From contig DATGLE010000294.1 of assembly GCA_035294325.1 (NCBI GenBank), forward strand, positions 1 to 23,261: a stretch of DNA of 23,261 nt, given 5' to 3'. Positions within the stretch are counted from its first letter, which is position 1. Each line of letters starts with the position of its first letter. The DNA is from DATGLE01 sp035294325. GTDB lineage: Bacteria; Chloroflexota; Ktedonobacteria; Ktedonobacterales; Ktedonobacteraceae. Both the position numbers and the translations under genes were made by a program. The notes beneath the pieces were generated by a model. That model was not told the DNA's origin. It ran no database searches and saw only the letters and a program-made list of their open reading frames with translations. Shown here in pieces: positions 1-8,779 of the stretch.

Positions 1-146
1 GGCGAAAGCACTGAGCATCAGACACTTTCTTCCATTCGAGCATGATTGCACTCGAAGTTACCGGTTTAGAAAGTTAAACCGCATTATCGCGCAGCTACGC
101 ATAGAAGAATTTTAAATTACTCTGGGAAAGAACAGGACAAAAAGTT

Positions 147-1391
147 ATGTATACGCGAATTCGGCGCGCCCAGAGAAGAGCATGGGACGCGGCAACGAAG
201 CTGGCGGGCTGCGCGCTGCTGCTTGCCTGCCTCACGATGGTGGGATGCGGACAGGCCGGCGCCGCAACCGGTAACAATGGACCGGCGGCAACGGTGACAA
301 CACCTCCGACGCCCGCACCAACGCGCGCGCCCTCTCCGACGCCCACGCCCGGCAAGCCGGTTATGCTCCAGAGCTTGCATATGTTTGATAGCATGACCGG
401 TTGGGCGATCAGTAGCGACAGGAAGCACATTCTGCGCACAACGGGAGGCATCCAGAGCTGGCAGGATGTCACGCCCGCATTCAACAGCAACATATATCAG
501 ATCAACGCATCTGAATTTCTCGACGACTCGCATGCGTGGATAGCGCTTTTCCCAACGAACGGGCCGCAGTCGCTCCCGGTGCTGCGCACGAGCGATGGCG
601 GCCACACATGGCAGACAGTGAACCTGCCGGAGCAGGGCACAGGCGTCAGTTCCATCGTCTTTACCGATGCCCGGGATGGCTGGCTGATGCTCGGCAAGGG
701 AGCCGCCATGAGCCACGAGGCCGTTGATATCCTGCATACGAGCAATGGCGGCGCTGCATGGTCGGTGATCTCGACCACCCCTACGCAGGGGGATCAGCCC
801 GGGCACATCCCCTTTGGCGGCGACAAATCGGGCATGAGCTTCGCCGATACCTCCAACGGCTGGGTGACGGGGACGATCCCGACGGACAATTTTGTCTACC
901 TCTATAAGACGAGCGACGGCGGTGTGACCTGGCAGCACCAGACGATACCTTTTACGCCTTTCAACAATAGCCAGATCAACACGCAGCCGCCGATCTTCCT
1001 GAGCGCCGGCAATGGCGTGCTGCCCGTAACCATCTACCTGCCGAGCAGCCCGCAATCCGTCATCTATGTGACAAACAACGATGGCGCAAGCTGGAACGCG
1101 ACTACCCCCGTCGCCGGCTCTACCAGTGCCGTCTCCTTCGTCGATATGACGCACGGCTGGATTGTCGGCACCATCAACGATAAGAGCACGCTCTATGCAA
1201 CAAGCGACGGCGGCCAGCGTTGGACGCAGTACGCGCTGCCCTTCACCTCGGCCAGCGCCTCCATCGTGCAGCTTGATTTCGTGTCGAGCACGACTGGCTG
1301 GGCCGTGGTCGCAAGTGGGGAGAATGCTTACCAGTTGTGGCAGACGAGCAACGGCGGTCAGAGCTGGGCGCAGGTGCAGCCCGCACTCTAG
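147..1391 (+). CDS. Lipoprotein with seven Asp-box (Ycf48/BNR-like) repeats
   Basis: This 414-residue protein is predicted to be an exported, lipid-anchored beta-propeller. The N-terminus has arginines, then a hydrophobic stretch ending in a lipobox-like MVGC with the lipidated Cys at about residue 34. A Pro/Thr-rich linker follows (about residues 40-70). The rest carries about seven repeats ending in variants of TSDGGxTW: TTGGIQSW, TSDGGHTW, TSNGGAAW, TSDGGVTW, TNNDGASW, TSDGGQRW and TSNGGQSW. Such motifs mark sialidase/BNR-type and Ycf48/HCF136-type propellers, and seven repeats would fit a seven-bladed fold. No sialidase catalytic set is recognisable, so the role is unknown; binding or surface display is likely. 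An AGGA about 12 nt upstream is a weak ribosome site. Its stop codon overlaps that of the convergent lipoprotein gene. Confidence 0.85.
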   Translation: MYTRIRRAQRRAWDAATKLAGCALLLACLTMVGCGQAGAATGNNGPAATVTTPPTPAPTRAPSPTPTPGKPVMLQSLHMFDSMTGWAISSDRKHILRTTGGIQSWQDVTPAFNSNIYQINASEFLDDSHAWIALFPTNGPQSLPVLRTSDGGHTWQTVNLPEQGTGVSSIVFTDARDGWLMLGKGAAMSHEAVDILHTSNGGAAWSVISTTPTQGDQPGHIPFGGDKSGMSFADTSNGWVTGTIPTDNFVYLYKTSDGGVTWQHQTIPFTPFNNSQINTQPPIFLSAGNGVLPVTIYLPSSPQSVIYVTNNDGASWNATTPVAGSTSAVSFVDMTHGWIVGTINDKSTLYATSDGGQRWTQYALPFTSASASIVQLDFVSSTTGWAVVASGENAYQLWQTSNGGQSWAQVQPAL

Positions 1392-1930
1392 CTCTGACGC
1401 CGCCACGGATGAGAGGTGAGCACTGTTACACGCGCAGGACAGAGGTCATTGACGGCATGGAACGTCAGGGTAGTGTTGTCTCGCAGCGTCCAGGTATAGG
1501 TTGCTTGATTGGCGTCTATACCGTAAAATTCCCAGCACTTGGCATCCTTCGTAAAGGTGAGCTGATTGCCGGTCACGGCATAGGTGCCTGTGCCAATGTA
1601 CTGCTCGCCGGAATAATAGAGGCCGTTGAAGGCCAGAAAGTAACCATCGCTCTTGAAGTTCAGCGTCCACTCGCCCAGCAGGTCCATGCCGCCCACATTG
1701 CCATTGTTGCCCGAGGTGAAATAGGGAACCGAGTCCACGTCATGCTTGACGATAGTGGTCTTATAGGTGCCCAGCAGCGGCGATGAGACCGTGGTAGGCG
1801 TGGCGGCAAGAATATTCACGGGTGTCGGAGTGGGAACAGTTCTCGCGGGAGCGGCGGGGCTATCATTCCCGCATGCTCCCAGCGCGCTCGTCAGCACAAT
1901 AATACATAATAGCGTCAGCAGCTTTTTCAT
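1388..1930 (-). CDS. Small lipocalin-like lipoprotein
   Basis: This gene encodes a 180-residue predicted lipoprotein. I chose the ATG at 1930 rather than the upstream one at 1999. It gives a clean signal peptide (MKKLLTLLCIIVLTSALGAC, lipidated Cys20) and is preceded by AGGAGAGG about 8 nt upstream. A Thr/Pro-rich linker (residues 22-50) leads to a small beta-rich domain with GEWTLNFKSDGYF, GTYAVTGNQLTFT and YTWTLRDNTTLTF. This pattern of short strands resembles lipocalin-like or META-type domains. Two cysteines near residues 132 and 164 could form a disulphide. Function is unknown. A TACAAT about 45 nt upstream of the start may be its -10 box, but no convincing -35 was seen. Confidence 0.8.
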   Translation of the reverse strand: MKKLLTLLCIIVLTSALGACGNDSPAAPARTVPTPTPVNILAATPTTVSSPLLGTYKTTIVKHDVDSVPYFTSGNNGNVGGMDLLGEWTLNFKSDGYFLAFNGLYYSGEQYIGTGTYAVTGNQLTFTKDAKCWEFYGIDANQATYTWTLRDNTTLTFHAVNDLCPARVTVLTSHPWRRQS

Positions 1931-2056
1931 CGGACGCCTCTCCTGGATGATGAAATTTCCTCTATTGTACTTAGCCAGAAGATGGTGAAAGAATGACATG
2001 TGTTATCATTTCTTTAGCCATCTGATTCGACAGATTCGCCATCACGAGGTCATACT

Positions 2057-4582
2057 ATGCCAGGGAGCGGAAAAACGCGCGTAAACCAGCGCTTGCGAGA
2101 AGCACGCATACGCCGGCGCTGGTCACAGCAAGAACTGGCGGAGCGCGTCGGCACAACGTTTAACAACGTCAGCCGCTGGGAGCGTGGCATTACAACGCCG
2201 GGGGCCTACTTCCGTACCCGGCTCTGCGACCTTTTCGACCAGTCCGCCGAGGCCCTGGGGCTGCTCCCCGCTGCGTCAGACCGGATCAACTCGGAAACGC
2301 AGCTCTACGATCCGGCCATCCCTCCGCCGCGCCGGCTCATTGGTCGCACAGTCCTGATGCGGCAGATTCGGCAGCAACTTTGCACAGCAGCGCCCGTTGA
2401 GCGCCTCGCGCTGCACGGCCTGCCCGGCGTGGGCAAGACGGCGCTGGCAATCGCGCTGGTGCATGATAGAGAACTACAGGAGCAATTTCGCGATGGCATT
2501 CTGTGGGTCGGCCTCGGTCCGCAGCCGAACATTCCCGCGCTGCTGGGCCGCTGGGGAGCATTGCTGGGCATCGCGGTGGCCGAATCGGTTCAAACGGGCG
2601 GACCGGATGCCTGGGCGCTGGCGCTGCGCATGGCTATCGGCAAGCGCCATATGCTGCTTGTGCTCGATGATGTCTGGCGGCTCGAAGACGCGCTGGCCTT
2701 GCAGGTCGCCGGACCGCATTGCTCCTATCTGCTCACAACGCGCTTTCCCGATCTCGCTTTCCAGTACGCCGACGAGCAGGCGTTCAGAGTGTGCGAGTTG
2801 AGCGAGCAGGACGGTATACACCTTATGTCGCACCTGGCGCCCCGGGCCACCGAAAACGAGACCGAGAGAGTGCGCGCGCTGGTACAGGCCGTGGGCGCGC
2901 TTCCGCTGGCCCTCACGCTCATTGGCAGGCATCTACACCTCCAGGAACGCATGCAGCAGCCACGCCGCCTGCATACGACACTGGAGAGCCTGCACGATGC
3001 CCAACAGCGCTTCCTGCTGGCGCTGCCACAGGCTCCTCTGGAGCGATCCCCCGGGCTGCCCGCGCATATGCCGATTTCGCTGCAAGCCGCCATCGCGCTC
3101 AGCGATCACTTTCTGGACGATGAAGGCCGGATCGCTCTGCGCGCGCTCGCGGCCTTCCCTTCCAGGCCCGATACCTTCTCGGAAGAGGCAGCTCTGGCTG
3201 TGACCGGGCTGCCCGCCGCCGTGCTTGACCGCCTGAGCGATGCCGGCCTGCTGGAAAATGGTGGCCCCGGGCGCTACTCGCTGCACCAGACCATTGCCGA
3301 TTATGCGCGGCTGTCCGGCCCGGCTGCCAGTTCTCAAGAACGCCTGGTCGAATACATCGCACGCTACGTGGAGGAGCATGCGAGCGATTCCGCCGCGCTG
3401 GAGCAGGAAAGCGCGACGATCCGCGCCGCGCTAGAAATCGCCTTTGAGCAGAACATGCTCGCTCCACTGGTTCGCATCATCAACGCCTTCGCGCCTTTCC
3501 TGGAGGCGCATGGACTCTACGAACAGGCCGTGCTCCATTTGCGGCGGGCGGAGCCTGCCGCGCGCTCACTTGCTGATCGCAGCGCTCTGCTGACCATCCT
3601 GCTCCACCTGGGGCGAGCGGGCGCGCAACTCGGCGCCTATGAGCAGGCGGAGCACTGCCTGCACGAAGGGCTGCACCTGGCCGCTGAATTGAACGATGAC
3701 GAGCAGGCGCTAAATATACGCATAGAACTGGGCAAGGCGCTCATTAAACGTGAGCGATATGAGCAGGCGGAGCGCTTGCTGCTCGAAGGACTGCCCGCAG
3801 ATCGGAGCACCCAGCGAGATGCGCAGCGCTGCCGTCTGCTGGTTCCGCTGGGTATGGCGACAATGGCACGGGGGAACTTCGTGCAGGCAGAATCTTATCT
3901 CCAGGAGGGTCTGGCACTGGCCCGGCGCTGCCAGGACGACGAGCAGATCTGTCACCTGCTCGCGGCGCTGGGCCTCGTACACTGGAATCGCGGCGCTATA
4001 GAATCGGCGGAAGCCTATTGCCGCAAGGCCCTGGAGCTAGCTCACAGCCTGCACAATTCTGAGCGGATCTGCTCTTTGCTGGCGCTTATGGGGCTGGTAG
4101 CGCAAGCGAGGGGGGAGTATGGGCAGAGCAAAGCACATTCACGTGAGGGCCTGCCTCTGGCGCGCCGCTCCGGCAATCCCGAACTGAGCGCGGCCCTGTT
4201 GCTCAATCTGGGCGGAGCGGAAGTCGCTCTGCATGAGTACGAGGAGGCAGAGCGACATTTGCTGGGGGCGCTTTCAATCACGCAGCAGCTTGGCAAGCTT
4301 GAGGATACATGTTACGCGCTCTTTGAACTGGGCGAGCTATACCTCCAACAATCACGCATCACAGAGGCCGCGTCCGTCTTTGAGCGCGGGCTTACCATCG
4401 CAGAAGGAGAGAGACACCTGACCATGCGAGCGCGCTTCGGCCTCGCCCGCGTCCTGGCCGCCCGGGGTGATGTGAGCGAGGCGCGACAGCAGGCCGAGGA
4501 ACTGCTGGCTGCCTGCGATGTCGAGGACCGTCACTTTAGCAGAAAGGTGAGGCGCTGGCTCAGGACGCCGGTTCAGGGTTAG
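2057..4582 (+). CDS. XRE-family HTH / NB-ARC ATPase / TPR regulator
   Basis: This 841-residue protein resembles a STAND-class signalling ATPase fused to a DNA-binding domain. Residues about 10-70 form a Cro/C1-type helix-turn-helix (RRRWSQQELAERVG, NNVSRWERG). The NB-ARC domain follows, with Walker A GLPGVGKT at 121-128, Walker B LLVLDDVW at 200-207, a sensor-like LLTTRF at 225-230 and the GALPLAL motif at 280-286. From about residue 470 to 830 there are repeated 40-residue units of TPR type with recurring YEQAE and LxEGLxLA patterns. In the known family, TPRs sense a ligand or partner and the ATPase controls oligomerisation. Whether this protein binds DNA as a transcription factor is inference. 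GAGGT 7 nt before the ATG supports the start. No obvious target operon is adjacent. Confidence 0.92.
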   Translation: MPGSGKTRVNQRLREARIRRRWSQQELAERVGTTFNNVSRWERGITTPGAYFRTRLCDLFDQSAEALGLLPAASDRINSETQLYDPAIPPPRRLIGRTVLMRQIRQQLCTAAPVERLALHGLPGVGKTALAIALVHDRELQEQFRDGILWVGLGPQPNIPALLGRWGALLGIAVAESVQTGGPDAWALALRMAIGKRHMLLVLDDVWRLEDALALQVAGPHCSYLLTTRFPDLAFQYADEQAFRVCELSEQDGIHLMSHLAPRATENETERVRALVQAVGALPLALTLIGRHLHLQERMQQPRRLHTTLESLHDAQQRFLLALPQAPLERSPGLPAHMPISLQAAIALSDHFLDDEGRIALRALAAFPSRPDTFSEEAALAVTGLPAAVLDRLSDAGLLENGGPGRYSLHQTIADYARLSGPAASSQERLVEYIARYVEEHASDSAALEQESATIRAALEIAFEQNMLAPLVRIINAFAPFLEAHGLYEQAVLHLRRAEPAARSLADRSALLTILLHLGRAGAQLGAYEQAEHCLHEGLHLAAELNDDEQALNIRIELGKALIKRERYEQAERLLLEGLPADRSTQRDAQRCRLLVPLGMATMARGNFVQAESYLQEGLALARRCQDDEQICHLLAALGLVHWNRGAIESAEAYCRKALELAHSLHNSERICSLLALMGLVAQARGEYGQSKAHSREGLPLARRSGNPELSAALLLNLGGAEVALHEYEEAERHLLGALSITQQLGKLEDTCYALFELGELYLQQSRITEAASVFERGLTIAEGERHLTMRARFGLARVLAARGDVSEARQQAEELLAACDVEDRHFSRKVRRWLRTPVQG

Positions 4583-4585
4583 CGA

Positions 4586-4798
4586 TCAGAGCGGCCCGAT
4601 TTCTTTCACTACCTTTTTGAGCCTGTCCGGCCGGTTGGCGTACAGGCGCGTATAGCCGCATTCGATGCAGGTGAGAGCATGCAGGCGGGTGAACGAGAGC
4701 ACGCCAGTCCTGATAGCCATACGTGGATCGCACTGGACGAGCACGCGCTGGCCGCCACATTCCGGGCAGGGCGTTCTGGCCGGTTGTATATTGTCCAT
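4586..4798 (-). CDS. Small zinc-ribbon protein
   Basis: This 70-residue protein has two CxxC knuckles, CPEC at residues 11-14 and CIEC at 44-47. They would bind one zinc ion as a rubredoxin-like zinc ribbon. The C-terminal third is basic and leucine-rich. The start is supported by AAGGAGAG a few bases upstream of the ATG. It lies downstream of the cls-like gene on the same strand, separated by 51 nt that contain a hairpin, and converges on the NB-ARC regulator with a 3-nt gap. Function is unknown; such proteins often have nucleic-acid or protein contacts. Confidence 0.75.
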   Translation of the reverse strand: MDNIQPARTPCPECGGQRVLVQCDPRMAIRTGVLSFTRLHALTCIECGYTRLYANRPDRLKKVVKEIGPL

Positions 4799-4817
4799 CT
4801 TCTCTCCTTACTGATGC

Positions 4818-4846
4818 GGTACAGGGAATGATGTTCCCCCTGTACC
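4818..4846. terminator. Hairpin between cls-like and zinc-ribbon genes
   Basis: GGTACAGGG (4818-4826) is the reverse complement of CCCTGTACC (4838-4846), with an 11-nt loop. It sits immediately downstream of the cls-like stop on the minus strand and before the zinc-ribbon start. There is no clear T-run, so it may be an attenuating or RNA-stabilising hairpin rather than a full terminator. Confidence 0.4.
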
Positions 4847-4849
4847 CCT

Positions 4850-6124
4850 TTACATCATGAAGCGCCAGGGGGCGAGCAGGCGTTCGCTCGCTTTTACATA
4901 CCAGGGGCGCTGCTGCCAGCGTTCAAGCGTCAACTCAAACATGTCGGCGGTATCGAGCGCGAAGAGTGCGTTCATCTGCTCCGCAAACTCTTTGCTGTAG
5001 ATCTCTACATTGATTTCGTAATTGCCGATAAGGCTCAGGCGGTCAAGATTGGCTGTGCCCACGGTTGACCATTCCCCGTCGATAGTGCAGGTCTTGGCAT
5101 GGAGCATCGCATAGCGATAGCCAAAGATGCGGATGCCGCCGCGCAGGCAGCCTTCAAAATAGCTATGCACCACCCAGTCGGTCAGCACATGGTTAGAGAC
5201 CCAGGGAACGAGCACGCGAACATCCACGCCGCGCTGCGCCGCCGCTTTCAGCGCGTCGAGCAGGATGTGATCGGGCACGAAATACGCCGTGGTCAGCAGG
5301 ATATAATGTTCAGCCTTATCGATAGCCGCGATGTACATATCGCGAATAGGAAATGACATGCGCACGGCCTCGTTCTGAGCAACCCTGATAAGAGGATCGA
5401 AGTGATGAGGATAGCGGTGTGTGATGCGCTCCCGTTTCGGGCAGAAGCGGTTCCAGAAATCAATGAACGAATCGGCGAGTTCGGTTGCCGCAGGACCATG
5501 TATACGCAGGTGCGTATCGCGCCACTCGGTAGCATAGAGCGAGCCAATATTATAGCCGCCAACAAAGCCAATGACACCATCCACAATCATCAATTTGCGG
5601 TGATCCAGCGCATAGCGGCGTGGATCGAAAACATACCAGGGACGCTTCATGGTATGATATTGCATAAGGTGAATGGCGGGATGAAAGGAATTTTTGAAGG
5701 AGCGTGGCACGACGAGGTTGCCGAAAGCATCAAAGATGACATACACCTTCACGCCCTCGGCCGCCTTCTGTCCCAGGCGCTTCTGAAACTCCCGGCCGAT
5801 AGCGTCGCCTTTCCAGAGATATGATTCGATATAAATGCACTCGCGCGCCGCGTCGATGGCCTCAAACATCGCATTGTAGAGATCCTGCCCATAGACATAC
5901 AATTGGAGGCGGTTCTGACCAACCTGCACCTCGTCAAATTGCGCGTGGGGAAAGCGCTTATCGTGCTTGCGCCGCCTCCCTACAGCAGCGATAACGAGCA
6001 AGATTATCCCGGTCAGGATCTGCAACGACAGGATGCTGATAAGGACGGTGCGGCCTATCTCTAGCAAAGACCATCTGGGCAGCTTCTTTAGCAGAGCATG
6101 CGCTCTGGTCCGTAGTTTCTGCAT
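4850..6124 (-). CDS. cls: Cardiolipin synthase-like phospholipase D family protein
   Basis: This 424-residue membrane-anchored protein of the phospholipase D superfamily probably makes cardiolipin or a related lipid by phosphatidyl transfer. A hydrophobic segment at about residues 26-49 anchors it. Two HKD motifs are intact: HRKLMIVD (His175, Lys177, Asp182) and HAKTCTID (His342, Lys344, Asp349), each followed by the expected GG/GT-N segments (GGYNIG, GTANLDRLS). The size and the pair of motifs match bacterial cardiolipin synthases, though these usually have two N-terminal membrane segments and this one has a single clear one. AAGGAG lies about 7 nt before the ATG. The true substrate cannot be told from sequence; other PLD-like phosphatidyltransferases remain possible. 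Confidence 0.9.
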   Translation of the reverse strand: MQKLRTRAHALLKKLPRWSLLEIGRTVLISILSLQILTGIILLVIAAVGRRRKHDKRFPHAQFDEVQVGQNRLQLYVYGQDLYNAMFEAIDAARECIYIESYLWKGDAIGREFQKRLGQKAAEGVKVYVIFDAFGNLVVPRSFKNSFHPAIHLMQYHTMKRPWYVFDPRRYALDHRKLMIVDGVIGFVGGYNIGSLYATEWRDTHLRIHGPAATELADSFIDFWNRFCPKRERITHRYPHHFDPLIRVAQNEAVRMSFPIRDMYIAAIDKAEHYILLTTAYFVPDHILLDALKAAAQRGVDVRVLVPWVSNHVLTDWVVHSYFEGCLRGGIRIFGYRYAMLHAKTCTIDGEWSTVGTANLDRLSLIGNYEINVEIYSKEFAEQMNALFALDTADMFELTLERWQQRPWYVKASERLLAPWRFMM

Positions 6125-6162
6125 ACACGACTCCTTTTCATATCCATCTCCATCGGCAACCC

Positions 6163-6192
6163 ATTATAGCATGCCCACCGGGGGAATCCTAA
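6163..6192 (-). promoter_or_regulatory. Putative sigma-70-type promoter for the cls-like gene
   Basis: Read on the minus strand, a perfect TATAAT (6163-6168) lies about 40 nt upstream of the ATG. A weak -35-like TTAGGA (6187-6192) lies 18 nt further upstream. The -10 is strong; the -35 is poor. Confidence 0.5.
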
Positions 6193-6297
6193 GAGCACAA
6201 CTATAAGACATTCAGGCTATTTTCCGCGCCTGAGTGCGGACGGGGAGGCATCCTGATATACAATAGCATAAGTATCAATCTATAAATGTAAGGTGTA

Positions 6298-6367
6298 TCA
6301 ACTGGTCGGGCGTGGAGGGACACAGAGCAGATAAGGCGAAGCAACGTTACAGCGTCCGACCAGTTGA
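6298..6367. repeat. Inverted repeat upstream of the electron-transfer cluster
   Basis: TCAACTGGTCGG (6298-6309) and CCGACCAGTTGA (6356-6367) are perfect 12-bp inverted arms separated by 46 nt. Allowing G-U pairs, an RNA stem could extend to about 16 pairs. The right arm ends 15 nt before the ATG of the small membrane protein at 6383, so this could be an operator pair or a leader hairpin that shields the ribosome site. Confidence 0.6.
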
Positions 6368-6382
6368 GGATAGCTTGGAAAT

Positions 6383-6721
6383 ATGACTTTTCCTCGCCTC
6401 AAGGCATTTATTTGCGTGCTCCTGCTCATCGGGGGCTTATCGCTCGTCGGCATCTGGGGGGTGGCGACGATAGGAACGCGATTGGCACATGGGAGTAACG
6501 TGGAGCACGCGGCCGGTGTCATCGTGCACATTGGCCCTGGCATGGATTTCGTACTCAAGACGGCCAGTGGGCAGGTTCTTGACTTTCAGTGCGCCGCGCA
6601 CTGCCGCGCTTCACCGGGCCATTTACAGCGCCACTACCGCGAGAAAGCGCACACCGATGTCTACTACGTAGATGTTCGCCAGGGAGCGAAGCAGATATTG
6701 GAGGTCGTGGATGTGGATTAG
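6383..6721 (+). CDS. Small membrane-anchored protein of unknown function
   Basis: This 112-residue protein has one N-terminal membrane segment (about residues 8-30) and then a short domain that probably faces outside. That domain reads like a small beta-barrel (GVIVHIGPGMDFVLKT, GQVLDFQC) and has a Cys pair at residues 70 and 74 (CAAHC) that could form a disulphide or bind metal. I do not recognise the family. It is 32 nt upstream of the FAD oxidoreductase and in the same direction, so it is probably the first gene of that operon. The ribosome site is weak (GAGGA about 12 nt upstream). Confidence 0.65.
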   Translation: MTFPRLKAFICVLLLIGGLSLVGIWGVATIGTRLAHGSNVEHAAGVIVHIGPGMDFVLKTASGQVLDFQCAAHCRASPGHLQRHYREKAHTDVYYVDVRQGAKQILEVVDVD

Positions 6722-6753
6722 TGAACCAAATACCTACTGGAAGGTGAACAGGG

Positions 6754-8721
6754 ATGAGCAGGCAAGATAGAGCAATCGTACCGGTACAGGCGGCGGCCGA
6801 CAAACCGTATCTCGATAGCGCGGATTACGTTATCATCGGCAACGGCATCGCGGGGCTAACCGCCGCGCTGGAGGCCCGCCGCCTGGCTCCTGACAAGCGC
6901 ATCGTGGTGATTACCGAGCAGATCCATCCCACGATCAATACGCCCGCACTCAAGCAGTTCGCCATTGGCAAACTGAACCGCGAGCAATTGCTCGCCTATC
7001 CGGCGGGGACGGAGCGTATGGAGCGCATCCATGTGGTAACGGCCCGCGTTCAAGAGATCCACGCGAAGAGCAAGTACGTGAGCCTGAACGGGGACCGCGG
7101 CTTTGGCTATGGCACCCTGCTGATCGCAACCGGCAGTCAGCCCACAGGTCTGCCCGCCACCCTGCCCGGGCGTGATTTCGATGGCGTGCTCACCCTCCAT
7201 CGCTTGCAGGACTATCTGGACCTGCGGCGGCGTCTGCCGGAGGTTGAGCAGGCCGTGGTGATCGGCGGCGGCGTCCATGCCATAGAAACCGTGATGGGGC
7301 TGCTGCACTGGGGCATTCGCGTCCACTGGCTGATTCGCAGCGCCACGTTCCTGCCGCGCGTTCTCGACGAGATATCCTCGGAGATGGTGCTGGAGCGCGT
7401 GCGCCGCGCTGGTGCTATCGTATATACAGAGACCGAAGTGGTGGGCATCGTTGGGCGCATCGGCGTCGTCGCGGGCGTTATTACCAACCATCAGAAGATG
7501 ATTCCCTGCGACCTGGTACTCGCGTGCGTCGGCACGCATGCGGTAACGGACCTGGCGAAGCATTGCAGCATACCATTAAAGCACGAGCGCGGCATCGTCG
7601 TCGATGACCAGCTCCACACGAGTGTGCCGGATATCCTGGCCGCCGGCGATGTAGCCGCGCTCAAAAATCCTCAGACGGGCAGATATGAGCCTCGCGCACA
7701 GTGGTACGCCGCCGTCTCGCAGGGGCGCGTGGCCGGGGCAGTGCTGGCCGGACGCAGCGATCTGGCGAGCCGCCCCTTCGGTGTGCAGTGGCACGCGACG
7801 CACCTGGGCGAACTCTATATGCTCACCGTCGGCGATCCGATGCTCAAAGGTGAGCGCGTGACGAGCCTGACCGATACCAGCCAGGGTGGCTATCGTCGTA
7901 TGGCGCTGATCGATGATCGCCTGGTCGGCTACCTCTCGCTGGGCACTGCGCAGCCCGATAGCCTGGCGGTAAAACGTATCATCGATGAAGGCTACTCGGT
8001 GCGCGACATCATCAAGGATCTGCTTAAAGGGCACTTTGACGCGCGCAAATATCTCAGCGAACTGCGCTCACGCGCGGCGCACGGTATGCTCACAACGAGA
8101 AACCTGCCCATTGCCGCGCTCGCTGATGATCCGCTCTCACAGGTGCCGCTCCTGCCGCCCGCGCCCGTTGAGTCAGGTGAGGCTGCTCCTGCGGCGCGGC
8201 AGGGTGAAAGTATGCGCGACACCGGCCCGCTGAGCGCAGCGGAGGGCGCGGCACGCACGCGCAAGCTTGAGCCGAGCGTTCCCTATGAGGAAGAGATGAG
8301 TCCGTTTACGGGCACACTGCCCGGCAGCCGTCGTCAGGAGGTGAAGACGCAGGAACTGACCACCGCTGTCGCCAGTTCCGCTCAACAGGCTGTAGTGAAC
8401 GGTATGGAGGAAGAGATCAGCCCCTTCACGGGCAACCTTCCTGCCGTACCCAACCTGCCCGTCGCGGAGGAAGAGATCAGCCCCTTCACGGGTAATCTCC
8501 CCGCCATTGCCCAACCGGCAAGGATTGTCGAAGCGATGCCAGTTCCGCAGCCTACCGGCAGATGGTCAACAAGAAAGAAGACCAGCGGCCTGTGGGCCTA
8601 TGCAGAATCTGGCAACAAAGGGAGAGAGGAGGAAATCGCCAGGACCGGCAATGCGCCGGCAGAGCAAATACCGGCGCGTCGCCCTTCGCATAGCCTCTGG
8701 TCATATAGCAAACGGCCATAA
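6754..8721 (+). CDS. FAD/NAD(P)-dependent oxidoreductase with repetitive acidic C-terminal tail
   Basis: This 655-residue protein has two Rossmann folds of the pyridine nucleotide-disulphide reductase class. The FAD site is VIIGNGIAGL at about 26-35, the ATG motif LLIATGSQP at 122-130, the NAD(P) site VVIGGGVHAIE at 168-178, and the second FAD motif DILAAGDVA at 293-301. There is no CxxC or CxxxxC redox pair near the FAD site, so it resembles NirB-like or rubredoxin/ferredoxin reductase enzymes rather than thioredoxin reductase. Residues about 455-655 form a low-complexity tail with three near-identical motifs EEE[IM]SPFTG[NT]LP (512-523, 552-563, 572-583), a degenerate fourth (625-636), and two LWxY motifs (LWAY, LWSY). 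The tail is not part of the enzyme family. AAGGTG upstream supports the start. The downstream genes suggest it exchanges electrons with the 4Fe-4S protein. Confidence 0.9.
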   Translation: MSRQDRAIVPVQAAADKPYLDSADYVIIGNGIAGLTAALEARRLAPDKRIVVITEQIHPTINTPALKQFAIGKLNREQLLAYPAGTERMERIHVVTARVQEIHAKSKYVSLNGDRGFGYGTLLIATGSQPTGLPATLPGRDFDGVLTLHRLQDYLDLRRRLPEVEQAVVIGGGVHAIETVMGLLHWGIRVHWLIRSATFLPRVLDEISSEMVLERVRRAGAIVYTETEVVGIVGRIGVVAGVITNHQKMIPCDLVLACVGTHAVTDLAKHCSIPLKHERGIVVDDQLHTSVPDILAAGDVAALKNPQTGRYEPRAQWYAAVSQGRVAGAVLAGRSDLASRPFGVQWHATHLGELYMLTVGDPMLKGERVTSLTDTSQGGYRRMALIDDRLVGYLSLGTAQPDSLAVKRIIDEGYSVRDIIKDLLKGHFDARKYLSELRSRAAHGMLTTRNLPIAALADDPLSQVPLLPPAPVESGEAAPAARQGESMRDTGPLSAAEGAARTRKLEPSVPYEEEMSPFTGTLPGSRRQEVKTQELTTAVASSAQQAVVNGMEEEISPFTGNLPAVPNLPVAEEEISPFTGNLPAIAQPARIVEAMPVPQPTGRWSTRKKTSGLWAYAESGNKGREEEIARTGNAPAEQIPARRPSHSLWSYSKRP

Positions 8722-8779
8722 ATGCCGTATGCACCGAGTTCTCCAGGCGTGTCTGCTTTTCGATCCTTTCGCCGAACAC

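Noticed and set aside
117..1406. Long open frame of 429 codons on the minus strand
   Set aside because: It is antisense to the repeat lipoprotein, has an Arg/His/Ala-rich composition and no domain, and its opposite strand has a signal peptide and clear repeats.
6856..7563. Minus-strand frame opposite the FAD oxidoreductase
   Set aside because: This is a shadow of a GC-rich gene; the plus strand has FAD and NAD(P) motifs.
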